Source: Chondrus crispus
Taxonomy: Eukaryota; Rhodophyta; Florideophyceae; Gigartinales; Gigartinaceae
Reading direction: 5' to 3'
Length of the DNA stretch: 64,000 bases
NCBI RefSeq assembly: GCF_000350225.1
Contig: NW_005178701.1
Span: 274,746 to 338,745, forward strand
The translations under genes were made by a program, and so were the position numbers. The notes under the pieces are model-generated. The model saw only the letters and a program-made list of their open reading frames with translations, searched no databases and was not told where the DNA came from. Positions 32,190-43,868 of the stretch are shown in pieces (position 1 is the stretch's first letter; the number at the start of each line of letters is the position of its first letter).

Positions 32190-32209
32190 ATGCGACGAAG
32201 TCTCTCCCC

Positions 32210-35200
32210 GTGCCCAGCCTCAGAAGCCTAGGCACCCCCGATCCGGCTGCGCCAGTGGAGGCGCAGCCGGGTAACCGAACGAAAGTCCAGGCCATCTGCT
32301 TCTTCAAGAAGCAGAATTGCAAGATCTCCGCGACGGTTGGTCAGAAGCAGGCGTTGATGGTCGCCATCACGCCAGTGCTTGACTCACGAGCCGGCCCGAA
32401 CCTCATCCATTTACGGTGTGTCGCCGAGTCGTGGCGACCATTGATAAAACCGGTTCGGAGCCCAGCGCTCATCGACGCGTCAAACCTCGCGATGAAGGCA
32501 CTAGGGTAAATCCCCCTGCTCGTCCGGATCGGTGAGTTTGTGGCGCGCGTCCCGTTCCTGGTAGTCACGAGCCTCGCCGTGGACTGTATCCTCGGTACGA
32601 CTTTCCTGGATCGGCACGTCAAGGCGGTCCTCCCACCACAACGGAAGGTGGTGATCCACGACGCGCCACCCGTGGCGTTGGTCGGAACAACCCCCTCGAG
32701 GCACGACCGCAAGATGGCCTCGAGGAGCACCGCACAACAACTACCGCCGTCGGATAAACCCGAACGGAAGCAGGTGGCGTTCCCCGCCAAGACACCGTCA
32801 CGGAAGATCCGCCTCGTCAGAGGGGTGACAATTCCCCCGATGACGCAGGCCATGGGGAGGGTCGCCACGCCGGTGGGGGGGCTATGTTTTTTACAGAACT
32901 CCCCAAAAACCGCGCACAAGAATTTGACCCTCATGGCACAAGGGGTCATGGATGTTGCCCCCGAAAAACCGTTCTCAGTAATGCTCAGCAACTTTGGGCA
33001 CCGCTCGGTTCACATCCCGAAGCATACCGTAGTCGGACTGGCTCTTCCGTCGCCCACTCACATCCTGACCCTTGGCGACTCGGCCGCGGAAGCGGCCAAA
33101 GCCAAGGAAGGGGTAGGGATATTTAATTCCAACCTCTCAACCGCAAAGGATGGCGCGGAAGAAGCCGCCGACAACCGTACGGACAAGGGCGGGGCTGAAC
33201 AAGCCACGCCGCCCAAGGCACACCTCGGGGCGGTTGGAACGGATAAACCCGAAGACAACGCCGCCCCTGAGGAGGACCCCAACGCCTGGCAGGAGGACGT
33301 CCACATCGGTGCCGAGGACGAGGAAGTACGCTCGGAGATCCTCGAGGTACTGTCCGAATTTAAGGCCATGTGGACCGGCCGGCTGGGAAAATCGGGGCCA
33401 CGAAGCACCGGATTGAGCTCAAGCCCGGTGGTCGCCCCATTTACCAGGCGCCTTACCGCGCTGGACCAACCGCACGGGAAAAGGAGAAAACGGAGATCGA
33501 CCGCATGCTCCGGTCAGGGGTAATCGAACCCGCCACGGCCGAATGGGCAAGCCCCGTGGTATTCGTCCCTAAAAAGGATAGTACAATGCGGTTCTGTGTC
33601 GACTACAGAAAGCTCAACGCTGTCACCGTTCGGGATTCCTATCCGTTGCCGAGGATGGACGAGTGCATCGATTCCCTCGGCGACGCTACTGTCTTTACCA
33701 CGCTGGATTGCAACAGCAGGTATTGGCAAGTAAAAATCGCCGAGGAGGACCGCGACAAGACGACGTTCGCGTCGCACGTGGTTGTACCGATTCCTCCGTA
33801 TGCCGTTCGGTTTGAAGAACGCCCGCGCCACCTTTCAGCGGGCCGTCGACATCATACTGTCGCGGGTAAAATGGGAAACCGCACTGGTCTACCTCGATGA
33901 TGTTATCATCTACTCCAAAACCGTAACGGAACACTTCGCGCACGTCCGCGAGGTTCTACGCCTACTGCGGGACGCGGGCGTGTCGCTGAAGCTGTCGAAG
34001 TGCGCCTTCTTCGACACCTCGGTCACCTACCTGGGACACGTGATTCGACCAGGCAGGTTGGAGGTCGAGCGCCGCAACGTGGTCGCCATCGAGCGCGCTC
34101 AACCTCTCCACAGCCAAACGGAATTGCGGTCATTCTTAGGAATGTGCACTGTTTACCGCCGGTTCGTGAAGGGCTTCGCGAAGATAGCCGCTCCGTTAAA
34201 CCGGAAGACGGGCAAGAACCAACCCTTCGAGTTCGAAGTCCTGACCGATGAGGAATACGAGGCGTTCGTGGAACTGAAGATGCGCCTCGTGTCCCTACCG
34301 ATATTGGCCCTACCCCGTTACGGAAAGAAGTACACCCTGGATACGGACGCATGCGCGTACCCGGTCGGCGGCGCCCTGCTACAGGAGCAGCCGGACGGCG
34401 ACCGTCTACCGATCGGTTATTGGAGCCGCGCTCTCACAGACGCGGTGAAGAACTACACCACTACCGAGAAAGAATGCCTCGCCGTCGTGTGGAGTATTCT
34501 CACGCTTCGACCATACCTGTATGGGAATACGTTCGACCTCCGTACGGATCATGAGGCCCTCCGCTGGGTTCTCGACCTGGCGGATAGCTCCGGTCGGCTA
34601 GCGCGCTGGCATCTCCGCCTAGCCGAGTACGACTACGACGTACAGTACCAACCGGGTATTGAGCACCAACTCGCGGATGGTGTATCACGCCTCCGAGTTT
34701 ACGGCGCCAGTCCCGAACCTGTTGACGATGAGGTCCCGTGTTTCGCGGTACAATGGCGAGAGGAGGAGCAAAGCCCCCGCCAGGGTACTGTACACTTGGA
34801 GACCCCCGTCAACCCAGGGGGGCCCGGACACGCGTTCGCGGTTACACCCGAAGAACGAGACGTCTCATCCGTAACGGTGGAAGAATTCCTTCGGGAGCAG
34901 GCCGAGGACTCCTTCCGTAGGGCGGCCGCCGAGACCGTAGGGAACCCAGACTCTCGTTACGACTTGGATCGATATGGGTTCCTCGTCCGCAAGTCTCTCC
35001 TCGACGGGACTCTACAGCGGGTCGTACCTAAACGGTTGAGAGCAAAGGTACTGTACCTTGCTCACCACCCCCGCCTAGCCGGACACCCGGGCGGTACGAG
35101 GATGTACTATACCCTCCGGCGGGAATTTTATTGGCCTCATATGGCCAACGACGCCTTCAGTACCGTACGGAATTGCGCGTCATGCGCTGCCACCCGGGGA

Positions 35201-36379
35201 ACCCTGGTGAGGCACCAGAAGGATCTCAAGCTCTTCCCAGCGGCGGGACCGCTGGATTTCGTCGCAATGGACCTGCTCGGCCCCTTACCGAGGACGGCGC
35301 ACGGGAATCGCCACGTGCTCGTCATGACCGACCGGTTCACCAAGCTCACGCGCACTATCCCGTTACGGACCACCACCGCGTCGGTTGTGGCTAACGCCTT
35401 CTTGGACAACTGGGTATACGTATACGGCGCACCACGTTACGTGCTAACCGATAACGGACCGCAGTTTGCCGCCAAGTTCTTCGACGCGGTGTGTGCCCTC
35501 CTGGGGGTGAGGTATTACCTGACTACCGCCTATCACCCGCAGACGAATGGGCAAACCGAGCAGTTTAACCGTACTCCGGTACAGCGCCTCCGACATTATG
35601 TCGCGGAGCATCAGAGGGACTGGGACGAATACATCCAGCCCCTGACCTTCGCGTATAACACGCAGATCCACAGGTCGACGGAGACAACCCCGTTCGACCT
35701 GGTGCTGACGCGACCACCGTCCGGTTTGGCACTGCCTGGTACTGTACCGCAGGATGCCGTCTCCAACACGGAAGATCCGAGGACCCCGATACAGTACAAG
35801 CGCGCGACGCTGCGTAAACTCCGAGACGCCCTTGAGCGCACGCGGGTGAAACTAACCGCGGCGCAAAGGCGATACAAGGCCGACTTCGAAAAGATGGTGC
35901 GTTTCCGTCCGGTCATCGAGGTGGGAGACCTGGTCTATGTCGACCGCCCACCTCGGCCATTGACGAGTACCGAACGGGGAGACCTGCCAAGTAATGAAGG
36001 GGAACCCTCCGTCAAGCTTTTACCGAAAACGGAAGGCCTGTTTCGGGTCCGATCCGCTACGGACACCACAGTGGTCATCGATCAAGACGGGGTCTCAAAC
36101 CACGTGAGCATCGACCGGATAACCCGGATGCCGCGGGGACCCCGCGACGTCACTGTAGCCGCCCCGAACCAGCCCGCGGCGGACGGAGAACCCGAACCCG
36201 CCGCGGAGTATGTGGTCGACAATCTGGTCGGTCACCGGGAGAACCGCACAGGAACCCAGTACAAGGTCCGCTGGTATGGCTACGCCCCAGCGAACGATAC
36301 CTGGGAACCCGCGGAGGGACTCCCCCAGGCTTTCATAGACCGCTTCTGGCGCACGCGGGCGGCCGCACGCCACCGCTAA
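32210..36379 (+). pseudogene. Gypsy-2 PR-Pol, multiply disrupted
   Basis: The protease motif reads LDSRAGPN, so the essential Gly after D-S is Arg. A TAA at 32507-32509 follows MKALG. The frame from 32540 gives the rest of the protease and linker, shifts near 33395 to a second frame with RT (VDYRKLNAVT), and shifts again near 33780 into the long 33782-36379 frame. That last frame contains YLDD, RNase H (DTDACAYPVG), integrase (MDLLGPLP, LTDNGPQF, NGQTEQFNRT) and the chromodomain (YVVDNLVGHR, KVRWYGYAPANDTWEP). The gene is non-functional. Confidence 0.9.
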
Positions 36380-36690
36380 CACTGCACTGGGCGACCCAGC
36401 GCGGGGCAAGACGATCTCGCGGAGGACCTCCCCCGGGCGGCGATCAATCGCCTCAGACGCACGCGGAACCCCGCACGCGTCACCGCAAACCCCGCGCCGG
36501 AAGACCCGGTGCAGGAGGGGGCAGGGTCGCCACAGACACAGGCGGGACCCCGCGTGCGCCACCCCAAACCCCGCACCGGAATACCCGGCGCGGATGGGGG
36601 CCACTCCGCCGAGGGTCTCCTCCAGGCGGCCACCACCCGTTTATGGCGCACGCGGATCCCCTGCGTGCCACCGCTCGAGCCGTACCAGAT
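36318..36690 (+). repeat. Reiterated chromodomain tail downstream of gypsy-2 pol
   Basis: The segment encoding GLPQAFIDRFWRTR at the end of Pol is followed by two degenerate copies, readable as DLPRAAINRLRRTRNPAR (~36425-36480) and GLLQAATTRLWRTR (~36610-36655). They are separated by CCCCAAACCCCGC-type spacers. Confidence 0.6.
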
Positions 36691-37460
36691 GGACCGGCGC
36701 GGAGGAAGCTGACCCGCCGACTGGACGACCTGACGCGGCGGTGGTCAAACGGCTTGGCGCCCCAGTGCATACCCCCTGCCGAGAGACGGAACCCAGCGCG
36801 TAAATACTGTATGGGGACGACTTCGCCGCGGCTTTAGGGGACTGTGGACCACGAGTTGCGCGAGCTGCATACCGCCCGGCACGTGTGGCCGCTAGACCAC
36901 GGCGGGGGTTCAAGACGCCTCCGATCCTCGGGGAGTACCCAATCGGAGTTCGTTAATGCGCTGAAAAGGCCACCCGTCGCGGGGCGGTAAAATCCGGCCT
37001 AAATTACCTACTGGACGGATGCCCTCAAGTGTCGCGGGGGTAGCTGCGGGACCCTTCCCGCGAACACTTGGTACACTCACCGCGCGGAGTCTCGCCGGCA
37101 TGAGCCAGAGGGTAACCCGTCAGCCACGATGACGACCGGCGGGCAGTTGTGGGAAGTGGCGCTGTAGTGGCGCCCGAGCCCTCGCCTACCGGGGCGGCGG
37201 AGCCGCGGCTGGGGGTATCACGGGCAAGGATGCGCCGGAGCCTCCCGCCGGGCGGCAAGGCCCCGTCACGGGCGCGCGAGCACTGCTTCACACGACCCCT
37301 GTCCCGCGCCGGACCCGATCGACGCGGACAGACGACAGTACCGAGCGGGAAGGGCAGTGAAGAAGAGGAAGAAGAAGGAGAACAGGGGGCAATTTACTGG
37401 AATGGATGGGACCGGGCCCCCGGAGGCGGTTCGCTACTCTCCCCGCCTCCCCCACTGGCA
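36691..37460. other. Gypsy-2 region between pol and antisense gene
   Basis: G+C-rich, no gene recognised. A purine-rich stretch (GAAGAAGAGGAAGAAGAAGG) lies at about 37357-37380. Confidence 0.4.
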
Positions 37461-38033
37461 TCACTCACGGCGTTGGCGTTTGGCAGAGGGCTCCGCTCCC
37501 CGCACCGCCGCGCTGGGGGGATCAGCATCGACTGCACCGTACGGTCTCTTCGCGGACACCTGCTCGCTCAAGACGGCGAGGTGGCCCTGTGTCGCACGGA
37601 TCCGCGCCATCGTCTCACTGCGCCGGAGATCCTCGCCGGTGTCGCGTTGGCGGATGGAGAACTGCAAGCCGGCCACCCGCGCCTTGAGCTGAGTCGCCTC
37701 GACCAGCCAGGCGCGCGCGGACTCCAAAGCCGCCGCGAGGGTGGTCGGTGCAGGGACACCCGCGTAGCCGCACTCCATCTGCAGAGCGCGCAGGGCGGCC
37801 TGCTCGTCCGGGACCAAGACGGGGGCTTCGTCTGCTGGCGCCACAATCGGGGCTCCATCAGCCACCACCGAGGGGGTCTGCGTCCCCGTCGCGGTCATTT
37901 CGCTGACGGGGAAGACGGCGGAATACGGCACCGATCCGGTAGCTACCGCAGGAAGGTTGTCCCTCGCGGGCTCGAAAGTAGGAACCTCGCGAGCGGCCCC
38001 CACCGGGGCGGGGTCCGTGACCGGCACTTCCAT
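37461..38033 (-). CDS. Small antisense protein of gypsy-2
   Basis: 190 codons from ATG 38033; the frame is open upstream to a TTG at 38102. A Pro/Val/Ala-rich N-terminus is followed by a helix-rich part (QAALRALQMECGYAG, AAALESARAWLVEATQLK, GHLAVLSEQVSAK) and the tail SAKRQRRE. It is homologous to 16901-17293 of gypsy-1, is again opposite to pol, and lies downstream of it. The frame is intact although the gag-pol of the same element has been broken many times. Confidence 0.65.
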   Translation of the reverse strand: MEVPVTDPAPVGAAREVPTFEPARDNLPAVATGSVPYSAVFPVSEMTATGTQTPSVVADGAPIVAPADEAPVLVPDEQAALRALQMECGYAGVPAPTTLAAALESARAWLVEATQLKARVAGLQFSIRQRDTGEDLRRSETMARIRATQGHLAVLSEQVSAKRPYGAVDADPPSAAVRGAEPSAKRQRRE

Positions 38034-38160
38034 GACCGGCGTTTCCGTGACCGGCGCTTCTGGGGTCGCTGGTGGTGAATCCGCAGTGATCGCGTCGCCC
38101 AACCTAGGAGGCCTCGAGGGACCGACTGGAAGGCCCTCTCCGAGGGCGGTGTCACCCGGC

Positions 38161-39181
38161 TGTAGTGCAATGCGCCTGTCGGGCAGAGACCGCGGTCCGA
38201 TGGTCCAGCAAAAACAACAACAGCAACAAAAAAAAGAACTGCCGATGGCACATCGCTACGGAGTGTCCGACTCTCCCTTCTCCGTTTAAACGAGCTTGCG
38301 ACTCGTAGTAGCTCGGATCCCTGATGGGGGGGGGCACAGAGAAATAGCCCGGCCCGGGATCGGTGTGGTAGAGACTTGCGAAGAGATCTGCTCGACGAGT
38401 GTGGAGGGGGGGCGCGTACGTAGGTACCCGGGTTCCACTGGGTTGTAAGGCCAATGCTCGTTGAGCTTCTTCGACACCTTGTAACGCGACAAGGCCTTCG
38501 ACGGGGGCGTCGCAACGCAGCCCGACGGGATGAAATGAAAGTAGCAGCGCTACGTCAACCGTGCCGCCCGATGGCTCGAAACACCTACACCGGTTCGGTC
38601 GCAACCGACACTGATGGTACCAACACTGGCTCGTAATACGACGGAGCCCTTCGAGGGAGACGTCGTTGCAACGATCTCCGTCGGAAAATGGGTCACAGTA
38701 GCAGCGCTACGTCAACTGTGTCGCCCGATGGCTTGAAACACCTACACCGGTTCGGTCGCAACCGAGGCCGATGGCACCAACACAAGATAAGGGAAAAATA
38801 GGTAGAATTAGAGATAGAAAAGGATAGGGAAATAAGGGAAAGAGAAAACGGAACCCCGAGCGATAGAGGATGCCGTAGGCTTAGGTAAAAGGGAGCGTCT
38901 TGATAGAGACGGACTTCGACCAAGGCGACATTCAACTCCGGCAACTCGGGTTGGTTTATTGACTTGTTCGGTCAAAGGGCTAAGTTATATAGAGCCCCGC
39001 CGGGGCGAGTACAGTAGCTCCCGGCTCTAGATTCTAGATCTAATTAGTAAATAAAATTAAATAATTAAAATAATCGTGCACTTCGTCGCACACGTGTGTC
39101 CCCCAACCCCGGACTACAGTATCCAATTTTTTTCCTTTTCACTTCCTTCCTCCCCCTACCCGAGACGGGTATTGCACTACA
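38161..39181 (-). repeat. Gypsy-3 LTR (left)
   Basis: Direct repeat of 59010-60031. It contains an internal ~157-bp duplication (units sharing GTAGCAGCGCTACGTCAA at 38541 and 38698). A plus-strand TATATAG at about 38986-38992 lies 300 bp before the antisense ATG 39292. Confidence 0.93.
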
Positions 39182-39291
39182 TATCCCCCTTCTGAGCGCT
39201 CTCGCGCAGCGGCTTCACTCCCTTCCTTCCCAACTTCTTCCTTTTTCTTCCGACCATCAGTCGCCGCTCGCGTGAGAGTAAGACGATCTCC

Positions 39292-40880
39292 ATGTTTCCT
39301 TCATCAGATCCCACTTTCGGACATACCGCCCGCGGTCGCCGCGGTGTGGGCTTCTCACACACGCCTTCCATTCCTAGCGACCTTCCTTCCATACCCCGAC
39401 TTCCCCCGAACACCAACGTTCCTGAACTGGTCTTTCATCCCGATCTCCATCCTTCATCAGCCCCTTGTCGATACCCCTCACTAGCCGAGCTCCGAGGTAA
39501 TTCCATGCGCGACTATCCCTTACTGTACGCGGCCACTCCTTGGTTTTCCGCCATCGACGTGCGCGACGTCACTAGCATCGGGCGCGACTTTGCCGACGGT
39601 GCGGGGATGTTACCGGGTCACCTTCCCCTTCAAGCCATTTCCTCCTACGATTGGCGTGCCCGTGTCGCCATTCCCCCTTCTATCCTGCGTCGATCCTCCC
39701 CTCGTGGCCGACAGGGCCTATCCCTGCGGTTCATGGAAGCGGTCCTCGACCGCCTCGACCTATCCCTATCCGATGCCCTCATCCCTCCGTCCTTCGGATG
39801 TGACACGTGGAAGTTTCGCACGGAGGGGGAGCGTGATTACCTTGACAACCTCCTCAGCTGGACACTGGGTGACCCCGTGCTCGAGGCGGACCGCCTGTGG
39901 CATAACCAACTGACGGTGACTAACGATGCCCTGTCATACATGCGCGCAATCCTCCCCCTCAATTTCCGATATACGAAACGCGGGAACATACCCTTCTTCC
40001 AGCATACGGTCCGATTCGAGCGTAAGATGAGATCGGACACGGGATATTTCCTAGCTTACCAAATGGTTGAGGCGGGGAAATTGCTCGGTCACACTATCCC
40101 AACCGGTACCAGCAACTCCCCTCGTGGTGGGGACAATTTGAGGTCTGCCAAGTGTTTTGGGCAGAGGTCGGTCCCATCCTTACCTACTTTGGAAGCCATC
40201 TCACTGATCCTCGTCATGGGTTGTGGGTTGTCTTTTTGACGGAGTGGTGCGTGAAGGTAGCCGCCACCTTGCTCTGGGAGGCGTACGATTGTTGGCGGCT
40301 TTGGTATCTTCCTCCGAAGCTCGTCGAGCTCATGTGCCTTTTGGACTATACTGTGCCCTTGGGCGGAGCAGACACCAACTTCTAACTGCACTCCTTACTC
40401 GAAAAGATCAATCAGGTCGACTGGGATGTTGTTCCCCCTATCAACTCATCCCGATCCTTCGCGAGGCGACGCCCGTCCTTTTCTCCCGGACGAAGTCACA
40501 GTGCGGCGGGTGACTTTGTCTGGTTCAACCCTTGGACATCCGCCTTGTGCTCTCCCTCCGAAGCGCGCCTCAGTCGCCAATTCGGCAACCAAGTTCCAAC
40601 CCCTGCCGTGGCTCCCATACGAGCCGTAGATCCCCGCGCAGACGACGTTTGCCCCCGACCGTCTGCTCCAGATTCCCCTCTCCCTGCAGCCCCTGCTGCT
40701 GCTTCTCCTGCTGTCGATATCCCCTCGGCAGGGCATACCGAAACGCTATCGGTTAGGGAAGCATTGTCTTCCCCACCGTCCCCATCAATTCCCAAAAAGA
40801 GCGACGGAGCCATTGACATCTACTGCAATTGCTCCGCGCTCATGGCATCGAAGGTGAAGCTCTCCAAGGGGCTTCCCTAG
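39292..40880 (+). pseudogene. Large antisense gene of gypsy-3
   Basis: ATG 39292 opens a frame of ~270 codons (Pro-rich start, then YPLLYAATPWFSAIDVRDV, LEADRLWHNQLTV, RGNIPFFQHTVRFERK). Near 40095 sense moves to the next frame (LPSWWGQFEVCQVFWAEV, LWVVFLTEWCVK), which stops at TAA 40383-40385 and then reads on as DFVWFNPWTSALCSP and a Pro/Ala-rich end at 40880. Allowing one indel and one stop gives ~530 residues, close to the ~570 of the gypsy-1 antisense gene. Both have an FVWF...W..AL..P segment toward the C-terminus. Position and orientation relative to pol are also the same. Overall similarity is weak by eye. Confidence 0.5.
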
Positions 40881-41399
40881 ATGATCTGCGAGTCCTTGCT
40901 CGACTCGTTACCTCACTCCCAAAGGAAAAATCCTTGGGTGTGCCGCCCCACTGACCCGCCGCTCGGACGACTCCCCCCCTGATCCATTCTCGGATTATTA
41001 CCCGTTTGGGGTGACATCTGGTTATCGACGTCACCCGATAGCTTTTGGATAATAAAATGAATCGCCTGCGTGTCCCCCGTCACCTTCACTTTCCTCCTCT
41101 TTTCTTTCCGCGTACCGTTCGTTAGCGAAACGCAGAAGGGTCCATGCAGGTACACTCTTCTTCGAACGTCGGGCTGATCCATTGTCCGACTGAACTCCTC
41201 GTCGAGGGAACGATGTCCTCTTTGGGGTCTCCGACTCCGCCCATTCCCTCGGACTTCTAATTTCCTCCTCTCTTTTTTTGTATGCGCCCCGCCTCTGCGG
41301 TCGCATCTTCTTCGTCCCTTTTTTCCTCCTCTTTTCCTCAGGACCTTCTCTTTACCGAAACCATGGTGCGGCCTTGCCTCCTTCCCAATCAGGCCTCCA

Positions 41400-41690
41400 A
41401 ATATCCTCAGAGAGTATGAGAGCGAGACCCACTTTTTCACCTACAACCCCTGTTGAGCGGTGTGGCATTGACAATACCTCGGTATCCCATCCCTTGGGCG
41501 TGCTCAACGAGCGCTGTGCGGCGGAGGCGTAGATCCAATTACGTCGACTCGAACTAAGGGAATATTGGTCGAGATATCCGGTGTTCATTTTACACCCCTC
41601 GGGCATCTCGAGCATGCGCTTGCGAGGTGCCCTGCTTGTCCCACTGCGCCGTAAGACTTTCGTTGCAATTGTTTTGAGCTTCAATTAAAT
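41400..41690 (+). pseudogene. Possible remnant of the small antisense gene in gypsy-3
   Basis: A plus frame reads ERCGIDNTSVSHPLGVLNER then, across a TAG near 41530, IQLRRLELREYW. This is reminiscent of CGYAGVPAPTTLAAALESAR...QLKARVAGL in the gypsy-2 small protein. The match is short and could be chance. Confidence 0.25.
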
Positions 41691-41899
41691 TCATACTCTC
41701 CTCCTCGCCATTTTCAGCACGGGCACATTCCGTCCCTTTTTCGATGACCCTTGCCTACGTCTGTTTTTCTGATAGTCTAAACTTTCCCATACGAAGCCCA
41801 TACTAAACCAATGCATGCATGGCGATTTACCCATACTTGCACGAGCAGAAATTTCCCAAGTGTTTCCTATGCGGAGAAATGCGCCATGATTGCTTGGAC

Positions 41900-42238
41900 G
41901 TGCATGGCCTGGTTCATGGGCTTGCATTGGTAATTTGCATGGGCTTCATGGGCTTGCATTGGTCATGTGCATGGGATTGCATTGGGAATCTGCATGAGCT
42001 TGCATGGTATTTTCCATAAGCTTGCATTGGACATCTGTATGGGCTTGCATGGGATTTTGCATGGGATCGCATTGGGAATGTGCATGGGCTTGGAAGGGAT
42101 TTTTGCACGGGTTTGCGTCGGCCATCTGCATAGGCTTGCATTGGCCATGTACCTGGCCTCGCATGGGCTTTCTGCATGTACTTGATTTGGCTATTTGCAT
42201 GGGCTTGCATTGACCTTTGCATAGGCTTGCATGGGTCC
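41900..42238. repeat. Minisatellite of GCATGGGCTTGCATTGG-type units
   Basis: About a dozen degenerate ~24-bp units, each containing TTGCATGGG or TTGCATTGG. Related words recur in the right subterminal region (48560-48930). Confidence 0.85.
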
Positions 42239-42269
42239 ACTGGGCGGTTTCTTTCGCTCTAGCCGTACA

Positions 42270-42320
42270 GGTTTCCTCTTTTAGTTTATGCTACGAGCAT
42301 AAACTAAAGGAGGAGACCTG
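42270..42320. repeat. 24-bp imperfect hairpin with 3-nt loop
   Basis: Arms 42270-42293 and 42297-42320 pair with two mismatches around the loop ACG. Confidence 0.85.
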
Positions 42321-43868
42321 CATAGTTTACGACACTACAATACAAGACCCGAACGTCGAGGCAAATCTTTTCGCGCTTGCAGCTGCTGGGGATGGCGGCG
42401 GTCTCGAGTGGAGCCCGCGGCCCGCTCCGCTAGTACACTTTTTGGGCAGGCGGTGTCGTGTGCTTCTGGCTATGGAGCGCTGTTCGCAGTCTCTCGAAAA
42501 GCGCTAAGAGTGGCTGGCGGGAGCGGGGCCGGACAGCTGTGGGCGGCATCATGCACTATAATGGTGCACGGCGCATCCTAAGGTCGTTCTAATGCTGACA
42601 TGCTAGTGGCGCACCAGCAAAGCCTTTGTTGCGTCAAGTCAAGTTGAATTGAACTATTGAGTTGGAGAAACTTTGTTCGTGCCTTCCGTGACTCCCTGCG
42701 TCGGCCATGAAGACACTCCACAGTTGTAGCAGCAGGGGGCCACGCGAAATGCAAAACAAACGTCAAATCGCGAAAATTTCGACGAACATAGAACTTCCTT
42801 GTGGTTGTCGATAGGCGTACTAAAAGAGTCAGTAAAGAGTAGAGTACAGTTGTGAGACGTGCAAGGAGTCCGCCAGATGGAGACCTCACCTACCTTTCAT
42901 CCAGTACGCAGTCCAGCAGACACACAATCGTCTCTTCCTCACCGTGACGGTTGCAAGCAGTGCATGACTAGATGAGATTGTGTTCACGCACTGGTAGTCT
43001 GTCAGCAAGGACCTGGGCCGACGCCCTAAGTTGAACAAAGACTCTCTCGTAGTGGAAAGGTCGATTTGTACGTACCGTGAGTTGTAACAACTGGCTATGC
43101 ATTCTGAGAACGAAATACCAAACTTCGAGAGTCTCACACTTTAGCATTGACCGTTAGCAAGGAAACATATGTATTCAGCATAATGAAAGCACTTGATCGC
43201 TAAAGCAATTTTGAAATGAATGCTGCCAGAGTACGGGAGAGTCTGCTTCGAGTCATCTAGATTGTAGCAGCTGGTACCATGTGTAGATATCCAAACTCCA
43301 AGTCCATAGCATAATCAAATGCCTCAACGTCCGGGGGCGCTGGATAGCTGATTCCACTTGCAGTGGCCAGTCGACGGAGCGTCGCAGGATTGCACAGCCT
43401 GATACATACTAACTTGATATGTTTTGTTGTGCGCCTCTACGCCACGTACACGGCTGTCTATTCCACAGCTGAGCGTATAGCGTAGAGGCGCGAAAGAGAC
43501 TGCATCCGATGCAGCCTTATTGGGCTTGGTAGTGCCTCACGGACGGTTTGTTCGTATCGTACGAACACTGACGTCCGAGCACCGGTTCGTCTCTGTATGC
43601 TTGGCGAAGTCGCTTCAGGGGCCCACGCGTCATCCCCACAAGCCAAAAGCGTAAACCGATCGCGCTGGGCCAGACGCGTAAACCGATGGCGCTGGCACTA
43701 GCGCTGTCGGCCGTGCAACGCAAAGCTCGCGTGGGATAGCTGGTCTCACGCCGGCGGGTGTGCAGCCGCCCGGCGATTTCAATAATACCCTTGAATGAAA
43801 TCATTTTCGGCAGATTAGTGAGCCAATGAAAAGTACCCCTCCCACGTTGTGGACCTCAAGCAGATCTG
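42321..43868. other. Transposon interior without recognised gene
   Basis: No convincing coding frame. A small direct repeat (CGTAAACCGAT.GCGCTGG) occurs at about 43650-43695. Confidence 0.45.

Larger units (their letters stand above)
29017..38160 (+). mobile_element. Gypsy-2: decayed chromovirus related to gypsy-1, 3' end missing
   Basis: It has one LTR (29017-29611) starting TGTGGTACAAT and ending ACCACA, then the same primer binding site as gypsy-1 (TGGTACTCTTGTGGAGGG at 29615). Gag and Pol on plus are close relatives of gypsy-1 throughout. No 3' LTR is found before 38161, where the LTR of gypsy-3 starts. The coding region carries at least four frameshifts or stops. An antisense gene homologous to that of gypsy-1 lies downstream of pol. 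Confidence 0.88.

Noticed and set aside
41914-42240. Minus-strand ORFs across the GCATGGGCTTGCAT array
   Set aside because: Repetitive translations of a minisatellite, not a gene.
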